NCBI GenBank assembly: GCA_008477525.1
Contig: SPDT01000007.1
Location: forward strand, 1,054,001-1,118,000
From: Hypomyces perniciosus
Lineage: Eukaryota; Ascomycota; Sordariomycetes; Hypocreales; Hypocreaceae
DNA length: 64,000 nt
Direction of reading: 5' to 3'
Shown here: positions 12,512 through 29,500 of the stretch, in pieces
Numbering within the stretch: the first letter of the stretch is position 1
Layout: each line of letters begins with the position of its first letter
The notes under the pieces: generated by a model
What the model saw: only the letters and a program-made list of their open reading frames with translations
Told to the model about the DNA's origin: nothing
Database searches by the model: none
Position numbers and translations under genes: made by a program

Positions 12512-13994
12512 GATGATTACCGCAGGAAGTAGAGTTAGCACATAATACTCAGAAGCAATCTGCAGATGAGAAAGAGAAAAAAAGTGTTCTGGATGCAGCC
12601 GAGAAGCTGACCGGTTGCTCGTAGGTGAATTGGGGAAAACACAGTGCTTAACGGGATGTATGAGAATTGCGATGCACAATTGAAGTGATGGAGAGCTCTA
12701 GAGAAGTAGACGCGAGAGAGAAATGCGGGCAGATGTGAAAACAAGTCTGGGGAAGGAAGACGCGGCAGGACGTGACAGACGAGCGCGCGGAACAAAAGTG
12801 AAGTGGAGAGGGGGAAAAAAAGAGAGCAGGTGGACAGGAGGGAAAAGCGTGCCAGTTGGTGAAGCCCAGGCGTCCATCGATTTGGAATGCAATGTTTACT
12901 TTGCCAGTGGCAGCTGGTGGTGGTTTGCACGGCTGGTGGCCAGACGGTCGACAAGGGAGGGCAGATGGCGCTGGAATTTCACGACTGAGACAGGCCATGG
13001 CATTCCATCTACGGAGTACAGACCAGAAATTTCTAGTTGTTTGTGCGGGGAAGAGAAATAGTCAGTCAGTCAAAAAAGTCGCCATCGTGATGCATTCCAG
13101 ATGTCGGCGCCGAGACTGGAATCCTGGCGCAACAAGACGCAACATCATGACCACCCCATTTACCACGAAATTCGAAGTAGCCTGTGTTAGTATTTGTATC
13201 TTAAGAAGCATCCGGCCACGCTTTCACATTCTGCAATGACTCACACAACCAGTCGCCAATGAATAGTGTGTATGTCGCTTGACTTATCGTAGCATATAAG
13301 ACAAAGATCAACCTCTTGATGGACGCCCAGTCGCCGGTTGTCAGTGTGTTGCATCCAATGTCAAGCATGCAAGCGATGTCACAACAATGGGATCCATAGA
13401 AAAGCCTGTTGACTTTGGGGAAACAGGTCGTATGTCGTCAGATTGGAGAACAATAGATGTAAATATGTCTTGCTATCACCACCAGTCTGGCTGGAACATG
13501 CGTGGGCAAGGTCAACGGAAGGGAATAGTTCAGATATTGGCACCGTGCTCCTTAGGAACAAAGGCATCTGATTAAAATCCACTTGCCGGTAGCAAACGTT
13601 CGGGTAAAAACAAGAATGTTTACAGCTGAATTGCATTGCTCAGCGGAATGGAATTAAAAGGGATGAGGTTGCCTCTGTTCAGACAAGAAGGGAGGACGTT
13701 GAATCCTGACTAAGCCATTTGGTCGGTTGGTAACAAGTTGAGTTCGACCAAATTGTTAGATAAAGAATCATCTCTTGGGCCAAATACGAGTGCTCATGTC
13801 TAACATGTAAGGAGTTGGTTGCAATAATCTCTCAAAATAAGGGTAAGTCATTTTCTCATACGTTCATGTTTGCAATTCTGAGTGTTGATGCTGGCCGTCC
13901 ATCATGCTGAACATTGGATTAGACTTGCGGGACCAAGTGTGTGTTGCTGATAAATATTTTGCAATAGGCCGCCAATCGTCATCAATTCAAACCA
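12512..13994. other. Intergenic, promoter side of hsl1
   Basis: Divergent space between the kinase gene and the tRNA/smc5 side. 12512-13000 is probably 5' untranslated and promoter DNA of the kinase gene (purine-rich runs near 12710-12850). No coding region or RNA gene was recognised between 13000 and 13994. Confidence 0.6.
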
Positions 13995-14076
13995 GCGTAA
14001 TTGGTTTAGTGGTAAAATTCTCCGTTGCCATCCGAGCAGCGTCGGGGAGCCCTGGGTTCGATTCCCAGATTACGCA
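13995..14076 (+). tRNA. tRNA-Gly(GCC), intron-containing
   Basis: The acceptor stem GCGTAAT pairs with ATTACGC (14069-14075), followed by discriminator A at 14076. The D arm contains AGTGGTA (A box), the anticodon loop reads TTGCCAT with anticodon GCC, and the T arm is CTGGG TTCGATT CCCAG (B box GGTTCGATTCC). Between the anticodon loop and the 3' anticodon strand CGGGG there are 11 extra bases (about 14030-14040) at the canonical intron position after base 37. Removing them leaves 71 nt, the usual glycine tRNA length before CCA addition. The gene sits alone about 560 bp upstream of smc5. Confidence 0.93.
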
Positions 14077-14634
14077 TGAGAATTTCTCTTTTTGCCTTCA
14101 CAGATAGGCCTTCACTTTTCATGTCATTAACACGTAACCAATCCTACCCGCTGTCCCGTGCTTTTACTCCTTCATTCTTTTGCTATAGGAAGAGTGCAGA
14201 GCAGTATGTAACGAAAGCTGGATAAATACATCTAGTCCTACGGAGTAGTAGTAGTACCTAGTTCCAGATTCTCCAAAATGGTACGCCAACTGGCGACTAC
14301 CTACGTAGCAGGACTCTCCCTCCATATGTAATTTACAAACTGTTAAAACTCGGAGCTTAGTATGATCTTTCGAACAAGTCAGTTTATGCCGTAGGTAATA
14401 ATAGACAAAGAATTTATAGTAATTATTTTTCTTCTAAAATGAGGTACAGAGAGCCCCTGTACGAAGTAGTTGGCATTCAAGTGGTTTAAGTGGTGGGGTC
14501 ACCAGACGCGTCCCACCGCGTTGCCAAATCTCCGATAACTTCTACCTCGACATCGAAGTCCACCATCACAGCTCACATTATTCTCGCCAGCTTCTCGAGC
14601 GCGCAAAGCGGCGGGGCGCATTTTCGCGGTCGCC
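14077..14634. other. Promoter side of smc5
   Basis: No gene recognised. Contains TACGGAGTA/TACGAAGTA motifs at about 14237-14247 and 14459-14469 and an AT-rich stretch at 14330-14450. The last 100 bases are probably the smc5 leader. Confidence 0.55.
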
Positions 14635-18159
<3,525 letters not shown>

Positions 18160-19046
18160 GCGAGGGATATAAAAGTCGTTTGGGATTGAGGTTTTTTTTT
18201 TTGGGGGGGGGGGTTGTTTTTGATGGCGTTGGGGAGGCACGGGAATTTAACAGGAGAGGAGGTCAGCTGCGTTCAATGCATAGATGGGACAGCAATGCAT
18301 ACACAACCTACGACTCATTCAGAATTAATTAAGGACATGACTTCTATTTGATTTATCTTGGACTTTTTTAAACCCTTCTCCAAACTATGACAAAAACCAC
18401 TCAACTTGCACCGAAAACAGGAAACCGTTAATTAAATCAGGTCGAGCAATTCATCTCTCATCATTTAGTTAAGCCAAAGCACGCAATTCATAAGAGGGAA
18501 GAAACAGCGAATCTTCCCCCTTTTTGCATGAAGATTTTTAGCAACCCCTCCTGTAAGCAGTCCAACAAAAACTGCGAAAGAAGACCAGCCTATCTCAAAC
18601 CACAATCCCCCATAGGTATTGTACAGAAAGACCATTTCCCCCTATCAAAAAACAAAGTCAAACAAGTTAGCATAGAAAAATACACCAACACTCGTGATCA
18701 AACGAGTTTCATGAGAGTAAAGAAAAAAACCGTCATTAAGGAAAGAACGGGAATCGAAACAAGAAATCGGGAGATAGTAAAAACAAGGGTTTACACATTT
18801 TCAGCAGCATAAACTCCATGGAAAGTCTGCCAAGGCTGATATTGAAAAAGAAAAACCACATCATCAATTGATTAAGAGAAAGGAAACTTCCGAAACTCCA
18901 GTGTGTGCCCTCTTCAGGGGGTACATGTAAAATGTACAGACATTGAAACACCAGGGCAATCGTTCCTAGAGACAAGAATGAAGCAGCGGGTATATGGCGT
19001 CATAAAAACGTAGCAATATCCAGAATGCGCTGGAGTCAGCTTAGCC
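18160..19046. other. Convergent 3' region between smc5 and tea1
   Basis: Both genes end towards this space, so it should hold their 3' untranslated regions. A T-run followed immediately by a G-run lies at 18191-18213, just past the smc5 stop. Short AT-rich frames here show no family resemblance. Confidence 0.6.
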
Positions 19047-22000
19047 TTACTTGGGCCTATCCGCATCAGCGTGGTGTTCCGTATCGAGTCTCTTTCTCCA
19101 GTCTGCTAGGCTCTCGCTCAGGCCCAGCCCAACAGAGGTGTCATCATCCTTCTTAGGGCTAACCACAGGGTCGAAATCAAAATTAGTGCTCAGTCGATAG
19201 TTCTTGTTTGTATTCTCCCAGTGACTCCGCAGGGTTTCCAGCTCGCTTGCAAGACTATCGAGTGCGGCGCTGTCTCTACCGTTCAAAAAGCTACTCTCAG
19301 CCTCGGAGCTTTCATGGAAGCTAGGAATTCCGTTCGCAAGAGCCGCCACTTCGGAACCCAAGATCGGAGCTTGTCGACTGCGACGACGATAGTTGTCCAC
19401 AGAATGTTCAACCTGGTCAAGCAATAACGAAACCTTTTGCTCCGCATCGGTTGCACGCTGTTCGAGTAGAGCGTTCTCCGATTGCAGTTGCTCGAGTTCT
19501 TTGCGTTGGGCGCTCAGACTTTTAGTTGCCCCTTCGCTGCTTCTCACAGCCTCTTCTAGCCTGTGTTTGCTCTCTGCTAGTTGCGTCTTTAGGTTTTCAA
19601 GGCTCTTCTCTACTTGAGACGATGAGGCTCGAAGCTCAGCTTCCAGGCTCGCAACCTTGTGCTGCAAAGCGCTACGTTCGCTCTCCCACTCAGGTGAAGC
19701 CGATTCTAGGCCCTCTGCTTGGAGTCGATCCTCCAGAGTTTCAATTTCCTCCTTGAGGCGAGAATTCTCTGCCTTGTAGCGGTTGAGTTGGTCCTTGAGC
19801 TGCTTCAGCATCTTCTCTGTTCCCTTGACGTAGTGCACAGCCGACTGATAATCGCTTTCGAGCTGTGAGAGCTTCTCACGATACGCCGCCTCAGACTCCT
19901 GTGCCTGGATTGCAAAGGTCTGCTTGGTCTCTTCATGTGCAGCGGTGGCACTCGCTAGTTGAGCCTCAAGCTCTCTCATACGGCTTTGCTCAGGGGAGTT
20001 CGTTCGCGGACTGGTGAGACCTCGGGAGCGAACAGCACCAGTCGGGCTGATTCCCCGTTCACTGAGAATATCCTTCAATGCAGTATGCTGTACCGTCATG
20101 GCGTTTGTCTCGAGTTGTTGGGCGGCCAGCTGATTCTTGATATCCGCATTGGTGGCTTGTAGACTCTGAGTCTCTCTCAGAGCCGACTGAAGTTGCCGCC
20201 GAATAGCCACGCCCTCTCGGCTTGATTGTTCCTGGTACTGTTCCAGTCCAGCGATGCGTTCCTCGGCGCTCCGAAGCTTGTCTGCCGCCACATCTGCTTC
20301 CTGCTGATACTTCTTAACCAGTGCGTTCGCAGCCATGACCTGACTCTGGAGCACCAAAACGCGATCTGCGTCAACCTTATTGGACTTGGTCTCATCCTTG
20401 GCTGTGAGTTTGTCAAGTCCTGAAAGAACTGCTTCACGATGTGTTCGCGCCTCATTGGCATGCTGCTCCACGAGTTCTTCTGCATCACGTAAACGTTGAG
20501 TCACAGCCACTAGCTCTGCCGTGCGGGCTTCGTGCTCAATCTTGAGCTTGTTGAGCTTGCCTTCGATCTTATCTCGCTGAGCACGCTCTTCCTCAAGCTT
20601 CGCCTCCAGATGGGTTCGTGCATCTTGTGATGCCGAAATAGCAGTTCTAAAATACTCGAATGTTTGGTCGCGATCGTTCGAAGTATTTACAACTTCTTCG
20701 TGCTTGTTAGCCAGGTCCTCCTTTTCAATTTTAAGCAACTCCAGAGAAGCGATGGCAGCGGCACAAGCAACAGATTGCTCACGAGCCTCACGCTGCACCA
20801 AATGAAGCTCTGACTTCAGGCGCTCAACCTCTGTTGATGTCTGCTGCTTATACGTCTCAAGATCGGACATGCGTTTCTGAGCCGCCTTTGTTGTGTCATC
20901 TGCAAGTTTACGAGATTTTTTCTCAGCCTCCAGTTCCGCCTTCATCGAATCCAGCTGCACGCGGAGACTCTTTTGAATATGAAGAGCAGATGCAAGCTTT
21001 TTGCCCATCTCTGCCGATCTGGTGTCCAAGTCATCTCGCTCACCGTCCAGCTGCGGAGTACTGGCCGCGCTTCCGCCCATATGTGCAGCTAGCTTAGCTT
21101 TTGCATAAACAGCCTCCTGAACTGCGGCATCGCGTTGCTTTTCTGCCTCTGCTATTTGCTTCGCGGCAACTATAGCTTGCTTGTCAACGGCACTTTGAAC
21201 ATTGGCCAACTCAGTTCTCATAGCTAGAAGAGCTTCAATCAGTGGTCGGTCTTCGTCATCAAAGGTCTCAACAGCTTTGCCATCGAGAGCCGGACTGGAT
21301 ATATTCGGCACATAGCCAGCTTTGCGAGCTAATTCCAGTTCCGATGCATACCATGCATTCCTATTCCGTGAAGAGTCCAGCTCCTTCAGAAGGGCAACCG
21401 TTTGAGAGTTTCTGCCAGATGAACGTCTGGAAAGCGGATTGCTCGTCTGTCGAGTTGGAGGAGGCGGTGATGATGGCCGAGTTACAATGTTTCTGACCGT
21501 GGATTCCGCTGTGCTGTCAATTGATCCTTGCGCACGAGGTTTGGGCCTTGGCATATCTACACCTTCAGATTCATTTTTTGACCCTGTTCTCGCAAGTTGT
21601 GTTGGTGTCCGTCGACCATTAGTCGTTGGGCTGGTTACTGTGCTGTCTGTAGGAGCCTCACTCTCCTGTATCACATCGCGATTGATAGATGACTGGGCTG
21701 AGGTAAGCTGAGGCGAGGCTGACATACCAGCCCGATCTGCGGAGGGACCCCGAACACGTCCCACGCCAGATGCTTCAACTCCTGGTTTGATAGGAGCTGA
21801 GCCTGGTGGGGGCGGCCCAGAAGGACTGGTTACTGCGGCAGCTCTGGGAAGTTTGGACCCAGCCACACCAGGTGGTGATCCGGGAACTCCAGGGTTTGGC
21901 GAGCCGTTGGTTTCTATACCATTAGGGGGTATTCGATATCCGTTTGTGGTAGTACCAATACTTGACGGACCACCAATTACCTTCCTCGAGTCAGGCGGTC

Positions 22001-23579
22001 CATTGGAGCCGTCGCGAGATGGGAGCTGCCGATTCTGGTTGACATTGTCGCCAGGCCGTCGGTTTGGGGGCAATCTCTGGGTAGGCTGCTGAGAGTCGTT
22101 GGGATACCGAATCTTAGTCGTATCCAACACGTAGAGGATGCCCAAGTCATTGACAGTTGAAGAGGCAGTGCTTGGTTCCCCACCAAGAACAACGATAGAT
22201 TTGCCGACTGCTGTTATAGTGTGTCCTGATCGAGGTGAAGGGGAGGGGCCCATGTTTTGGAACGTGTACCATCTCCGCGAAGTAATTCGAAATGCAGCGA
22301 GGTCTCCCAAGTCTGTGCCTTCTTCAGTTCGACCTCCAAAAATGTACATGACATCGTCAACGAGAGCAGCTGCATGACCCTCGCGAGGGGCAGGTATATA
22401 ACCTATGCAGTCCAGCTGCGTCCACTTGTTCACAACAGGATCATAACACCAGACATCGTTGAACCATTGATAGCCATTTGTGCCACCGAACCTAGCGGTT
22501 TGGGTCAGTATCTGATGAGAGGATGGGGCGATAGTACCTACAGATACATCTTGTCGTTGTATGTGACCACGGAATGATTTGTCCGTGCGGCTGGCATCTT
22601 AGGGCCGGCTTCCGCCTTGAGGAGAATTTCCCATCTGTTATTTGATGACTGCAATTGGTTGAGATCAAAAGCGGCGAGATCATTCATGAAGAATCCTTCA
22701 ACCTGGCCGCCAAAAATGTAGATTTTGGACCCCAGGATGTTGAGCGAGTGGCCATACCGTCCTGAGGGACGCGGTCCAGCTGGTAAAGCACGGGACCAGT
22801 GTCGAGTTGCTAAAGCCATGTCAGAACTGGACTTCAGTAGGGATCGAAGCCAGAATACTCACAAGTATTCAACAGATACAGGGTCTCATCCAAAATGTCA
22901 TTATCATCAATCTTGGTGTCACCACCATAGACAATGAACGCATTTCCAACCAGTAAACTGGCATGACCAACTCGAGGTCCTGGGCCCTCAGCCGTGGTCG
23001 GCAGTGGGTAGCAAGCCATACTGCCGCCAGCTTCAATCATCCAGAGATCGCCTTTGACCGTTGAGCTATTGATTAGACCACCCATGAGATAGATATCGCC
23101 TTCTTTCGAGGCGACTGCATTCGCGGCAGCGCCATAACGAGGGAATGGACTTGGATGCGATGAGGTGTATGTTAAGCGTCGTTGGGACCACGGATAGAGG
23201 GCGGCATTCGAATTAGAAACCGGCGGTGGGTTATTTCGAAACTTCATCGCGCTCATTAGATACATATCCTCACGTTTTCGAGAGCTTTTGACCTTGAATT
23301 GGGCGCAATTTTGAGATTACTTACAGGGAGATCGCTTCGTTGAGATGTGTCGACGCTGCCTCCGCGACGGCCATGGCCTCTATCGGGGCTAGTCGGACCG
23401 GCATCATTGTCAAGTGAATTCATACTCCCAGTTGGGGTGGCGCGCTGCTGGGATGAATTCTTCTCGCTGGCCACGGAGCGTGCAGTGGCGCTCTGGACAG
23501 ACCCCTGAGAGCCAGAGTTGCCATCGCGACTGGATAATCCGCGGTCCTGGTTCTTCTTGGACTTGAAAAGAAACGACAT
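19047..23579 (-). CDS. tea1: Tea1/TeaA-type kelch-repeat cell-end marker protein
   Basis: Cell-end polarity marker carried by microtubule plus ends in fission yeast and Aspergillus, where it positions growth sites. Exons, minus strand: 23579-23325, 23241-22863, 22809-22542 and 22491-19047, giving 1448 aa, in the range of TeaA proteins. Residues about 95-480 hold kelch blades (GG pairs such as YLMGGL, FIVYGGD, IYIFGGQ, MYLFGG, MYIFGG). A proline/serine-rich disordered stretch follows (about 490-720), then a long coiled coil to about residue 1390. The C terminus has a conserved-looking ELETLRSHWENTNKNYRLS. Junctions rebuild family-like segments, for example LLNT joined to STRHWSRALP. The first intron (83 nt, GTAAGT donor, CTAAT branch) is the least certain junction; other acceptors would change up to about 8 residues. 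Confidence 0.94.
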
Positions 23580-26500
23580 GGTCAGTTACCGACCGCTCGC
23601 CAGCGGGTGATTGACGGTGTCGTGCTCGCGAACCGGTCGTAGCGATGCCGTCGTTGAAGTCGTGATGGTCGTCGTGATGAGCTCGTGGCGAGGCAGTCGA
23701 ACTAGATAGCGGCGAATGTTGAGGAAGATGGGAGCGAGCAGCGACACTTGCGCGCGCAAGGGCACAGGCAGCTCGACAAGCCCAGACAACGACACGAGGG
23801 CTGCGTAGGATCAGTAAGGGATTCCGAATTCGAGTCTCGAGATGGCTGGGTGAGCATCTGTGGAGGCGCCGGGGAGGTTGTCGCCGAAATTTCAGGCGGC
23901 CACCTTATTTTTCGGGGGGTGGGAGATGCCGGATGGGGGTGGCAGGAGAATCTGGTTGAGTCGCGACAGCCGTCCTGGAGATGAACACGTTCGATCTGCC
24001 GTTCGATATCTGGATGTTCGCAAAGACCGGATTGCGAAACTCGACGAACAGACCGCAGCGCACGCCCAATGTGAGGAAAAGGGCTACAGCAATACTGCTG
24101 GCAGTACTCCGTAGTATGGCGATGGGTTGGATGGGAGGACAAAGACGTCGGGTCGCGCTGTGCTGAGCGTCGTTTCGACCTCCTGTCACTGTGCTGGGGC
24201 TGCCAGTGGGCCAATGGCGGGTGTCGTTTCCTCCTGGGCAGACATTTTTAGGGGTTGCAGGGCTCATCATTGCGCACTAACGCACGAAGGTACCGCCGTG
24301 CCACAGGCATGGCTTTGTGGGGGGCTTTAACAGGGGGGACTTGGACGGCACATGAAAGACGGGCTCGTTTGCCGTCCATCCCAGCATCGATGAAAGTACT
24401 CTGCAGGTACCACCTGAAGTCAGAGGCGGCGCCCATGTGGAGCCGCCCAGAAATCAAGGGGCTGGAGGGGCATCGACAGGCATTTCCAGAGTTAGGAACT
24501 GGGGACTGCTGCAAGGAACAATCAAAAGGACCACACAGCGTGGCCATTTTTCTGGCCAATGTTTTGTGGCGAGCATCAGATGGATGGATGATGCTTCAAC
24601 AGAGCAGCATTTGGCGGGTCTGGCGACAGAATTGCGACGAAAAGCATGGAAATGCATTTTTCCCTTTGTCCTTGAATAGCTTCGCTTTTCTTACTCTTGA
24701 GCTTGTCGGCACTAGCCCTACCGAATAAAGTCGAAACCTTATTGAAGCGACATCTGGGTTGACAGGCTGGCTTTTTTCCCCAGCCGCATGAATGTTTTGT
24801 TATTACTTCGTACTCCGTACTCGTAGCAACTTACCACCAACAGGGGCAATTTCACCGGTCGTGTTTCCGGACATTCTGGAACTGCCTCTCATGTTCCTCT
24901 ACCCTACAACTACTACATACACACGTCAAAATGAAAACAGACGACTCAGATAGCAGTTGGAATTCTGTAGTTGCACCTATATTTATCTCCCTGATATTGT
25001 GTAAGCTGCCTGTGGGCTCGTGGGCTTTAGTTAGCTCTTGATTATGTATTAATGGCTGTCTCTTACGAAGTAGAACGTGTGCAAGTGGCATCGCGATGAC
25101 CTCGTTCTCATACGCATGAATGTGCACGGACTGTCCCGTTCGTTGTTCCAGGACTGTATGTCTTAACGCCTGCTACCGGCATGGATTGTATCGGAATTTT
25201 TTTCTGGGTCGTCTCTATAAATATGACAATTTAACATTCTCAGCATCCTCAACGTCGAAGTCGTCGATTTTTACTCGGGGATTTCCGACGATGAAACCAC
25301 TAGCTCTATGGATCGGTCCGTGAGTAAGGAAATGGGATAGTGAGAGCAATGGTAGTAAAATGAATTGTACTACTACTCCGGAGTACTACTACTACTACTA
25401 CTATTCTACGCCAATGACGGATAGAAATCTAGGTTATTAATAATTAATTAGTACGGAGTACTACTACTACTTACTACTACTACTACTCCGTCTCTATTGA
25501 TACACCAGACAGGTGGACAAAGAGAATACCGCTCGCCAGCCAGCAGTACTCCGTACATTGGTGCCTGGCAAACAGCTCTCAACGGGACGGAACATTTATC
25601 GATTGAACTCGGACTAATATTGTTGTGGAATGGTCCGTTCTCCCGCTCCTAGCCAATACCGCTACTCATCACCGTAGCACAATAATCACAGAAGTTGGCA
25701 CCAGTACTTTCAGAACACGTCGTTTGTGTGATTGCTCGGCAGTATGCATGGTTGGCTTGGGGTCCAAATCCGAATGCGACAGACGAAGGTAAGTATTTAT
25801 ACCGCAACCCAAGACGGTGAGCATCCAAGGTAGTACTATCTTCAACAGCCACACGTCCAAGTGCCATCACGTGTCTATTACTCAAACTTGCCTCTGACGT
25901 CTTAGCATGGGATGCTCGAATGAATGACTGGTCCATGATGGATCATAATACCACAAAGTCGTCGCTGTTCCAGACCCGCAGGTGCCATGCGGTTGGGCAA
26001 GAAAACGCGGCTATTTGGGTACTACTATGCAATAGAACGACCACCTAAGACTTGGAAGATGGTGTGAACGGGTATCGACAGCCTGATGTTTGTCTGAGAC
26101 TTGTCCTCGCACTTCTTGGTTATTCCGGATGCAGTACGTACCCGTCGGTAGGCATCACTTTCAAGTCCGAAGAGCCCAATATGCGTACTTGGCAAAGGAA
26201 CCAATTATCGAGTCAATCAACCAATCGTGTATTTCGTACCCATTAGAAACCCAATGGAGGCTGAGTAGTTGACGGTAAACAGAAGGCTGTTGCGTTGACC
26301 TGTGCCAACCAAAATAGCGTCTCGTGATGGTCGGCAGCCGCCAACAGCCCCAATCTGCAGTGCCTCTTATAAGCGCCAAACGTGCGTTTTGTTGCGAGAG
26401 TCGCGCCCGTCCTACTTTTCTAACTTTACCATCATTGCCCAATCCACCATCGTCTTCCGCATTGTTTTTTATTTGGTGGATGAACCTTTCCACAAACGCT

Positions 26501-26587
26501 GCATCGTCGAGTATGGGAGCTTCGAACATGATGGCTTAAGGCAAACTGGTAGTGAAGTGCAGTGCTCCACTCCAGACCGCGACCGTC
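23580..26587. other. Divergent intergenic region tea1 / kog1
   Basis: About 3 kb that should contain both promoters. No coding region is supportable: the longest open frames (about 157 and 170 codons) are GC-rich antisense or leader frames without domain features. A cluster of ACT/AGT trinucleotides mixed with TACGGAGTA units lies at 25368-25491. Smaller motif copies lie at 24107, 24804-24825, 25064 and 25545. Confidence 0.55.
25368..25491. repeat. (ACT)n cluster with embedded GGAGTA motifs
   Basis: Runs of ACT triplets on both sides of two inverted TACTCCGGAGTA / TACGGAGTACTA cores, separated by AT-rich DNA. The triplet runs look like extensions of the end of the dispersed motif. Confidence 0.7.
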
Positions 26588-29500
26588 ATGACCGCCATCT
26601 CGACGGCTCGATCACAGCAAACATCGTCTTCTCCGCAACACCTTCAGCAACAGCAACATCGACACGCCGCCGAGAGCTCCCCCAAACCACTGTACCTCCA
26701 GTACGACCAACAGCAGCAGCAATCGCCGCCTCGACCGTCGTCGCCCGCGCGATCAGACGAATCTCGAGCTGCGGCTCATGGATATCCTGCGGACATGACG
26801 CAGCGATCTGGTGCAAATGGCTCGTACGCATCCGCCGCCACGACCAACGGCGGTGAGACGTCGTCGAGATTCAAAACTCAGTCCGGTAGCAGTTCCGACC
26901 GCGACTCCCACACCAACGGCGTAAATGACAGGCGGCCGTCCAGCGCGCCCGGTCGCAAGAATAGCCTGCCTGCGACCGAGACCAGGGACGACAACGATGC
27001 GGAGCATGAGCGGCCGAAGCGGCCAGTTAAGCCCTCGCTGCAGCGCTCTAAGAGTGACTACGCGCCCCGGCAAGTGGACGATTCCGATCATGAAGAGGAT
27101 ATGATTCGTGAATGGGGCGCCAGACACGGCTTCGAGGACCATTATCAGTCTGAACATATCATTTCTCAGCTTGCAAATGTACGTTGCGACCTCAAAAAAA
27201 GCCATTTCCCCAATTCTCTGTTCCTACCACCGTTGTGCGTCATTTTCATCTGTGTGTTTGGGTTGCTAATATTAGGCCTCAGAATTGGTACATGTATTTT
27301 ACCGACAAGCGGCACGAAACGACCGGCAGGCCCAAGGCCCTGCAATATGAGCTCCAAGATTGGCGTCAAAGAGATAGGTTGAAGACGGTATCTGCAGCGC
27401 TCGCAGTGTGTCTGAATATTGGCGTTGAACCTCCGGACCAACTCAAGACTACACCTGGTGCCAAACTTGAGGCATGGACAGACCCGACTATCCCTCCGAT
27501 CCAAAAGGCGCTTGAGAACATAGGCAAGGCATTGCAGGCGCAATACGAAACACTTGCCATTAGGGCTCGCTATAAACAGTACCTGGACCCGTCTGTGGAG
27601 GAAACTAAGAAGTTCTGCATTTCACTACGACGCAACGCTAAAGATGAGCGAGTTCTGTTGCATTACAACGGTCACGGTGTGCCAAAACCGACAGCGTCAG
27701 GAGAGATTTGGGTATTTAATAAGACCTATACTCAGTACATCCCTGTCTCGTTGTACGATTTGCAACACTGGCTTCAAGCACCCACCATTTACGTGTGGGA
27801 CTGCTCAGAAGCCGGAAACATTCTTAGCAACTATCATCGGTTCGTTGAGAAGCATGAGGAGGAGGAAGAAGAACAGGCGGCACGGGATCCTGATTATGTG
27901 AAGACGAACTTCAGGCCATACATCCATCTTGCTGCATGTGCGGTCAAGGAGAACCTTCCTACGAATCCCCTACTCCCCGCCGACTTGTTTACGGCATGTC
28001 TAACGACTCCTATTGAAATGGCTCTCTGGTTCTTCGTTCTCCAGAATCCTCTGAAAACAAACCTCACTCCGGAGCGTGCAAAGAAGTTGCCCGGTCGTCT
28101 TCAAGAGAGACGGACGCCGCTCGGAGAGTTGAACTGGATTTTTACAGCCATCACCGACAGCATCGCGTGGACTACACTGCCTCGAGATTTGTTTCGGAAA
28201 TTTTTTCGTCAAGACCTGATGGTGGCAGCCCTGTTCCGCAACTTCCTCCTTGCCCAGAGGGTCATGACTGTGTACGGATGCCACCCTCAATCATATCCTG
28301 CTTTGCCCGACACTCACCAACATCCGCTCTGGGAGACGTGGGATTTGGCCGTGGACATGGCGTTGGCACAACTGCCAATGCTGGAGAAGAAAGAGACCGA
28401 GGGCATTGACTACGAATATCAGAATTCGACCTTCTTCACCGAGCAACTGACCGCGTTTGACGTCTACCTCACAAGGGGTGACGCCATGGCCCAGAAGCCT
28501 CCTGATCAGCTTCCCGTTGTTCTACAAGTCCTGCTAAGCCAGCAACATAGAGTACGGGCTCTGATCCTGTTGGGAAGATTTCTTGACCTGGGACCATGGT
28601 CAGTGCAGCTGGCACTTAGCATTGGCATCTTCCCATACGTCTTAAAACTGCTGCAATCCGCGGCTGCTGAGCTCAAACCTGTGATGGTTTTTATCTGGGC
28701 CAGGCTGATCGCTGTGGATATTTCATGTCAACAGGACCTCATCAAGGATAGCGGGTACAGCTATTTTGCACAGATTCTCAAGCCGTCCGAAGGATTACCC
28801 GTGGTCGACTGCGACGAGCACAAGGCCATGTGCGCCTTCATCTTGGCCATGCTATGCAAGGGCTACAAGAATGGCCAGATGGTTTGCAACCAAACAGACA
28901 TCATGTCTTATTGCCTGGCTCATTTACAAAATGAGAGCAATCCTCTCCTGCGGCAATGGGCATGTTTATGCCTCAGTCAGCTGTGGCAGGATTTGCCAGA
29001 GGCAAAGTGGCGTGGCATCCGGGAAAACGCATATGTAAAGCTGGCTTATCTGACTCGGGACCCATGCTGCGAAGTACGGGCGGCAATGATCCATGCATTG
29101 ACGACTTTCCTGGGAATCCCTGACTTGACAGAGGAGGTGGCTCGAATCGAGGAATCGATCGCGTGGACTATACTTGATATGGGGACGGATGGCAGCCCGA
29201 TGGTCCGGAAAGAATTTCTCGTTTTCCTGTCCCACTTTATCATCCGCTTCGAGAGTAAGTTCCTTGTCGCAGCCTATGAGCAGCTTCTTGAGGAGAAGGA
29301 ATATCTTGTGTTCCCTCCTCAGGACGATGGGCAGGATCACAAAATGGGACTGCATTACGCACGGCCGGAAAACCGACAGAGGGATGGGACCATCAAGCCC
29401 ACGGCTCATGGCCTCTCTCATAACACGGTCTATATGGCTTTCTGGAAACATGCTCTGATTTTGAGCGTCGATCCTCATCCAGAGGTGCAGCGCGAAGCTA

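Noticed and set aside
24255..24728. 157-codon plus-strand frame in the tea1/kog1 spacer
   Set aside because: No domain or signal, starts inside probable promoter DNA, and shows no adjoining exons.
26552..26587. N-terminal extension of Kog1
   Set aside because: The extension begins with GTG; the first ATG in a good context is 26588.
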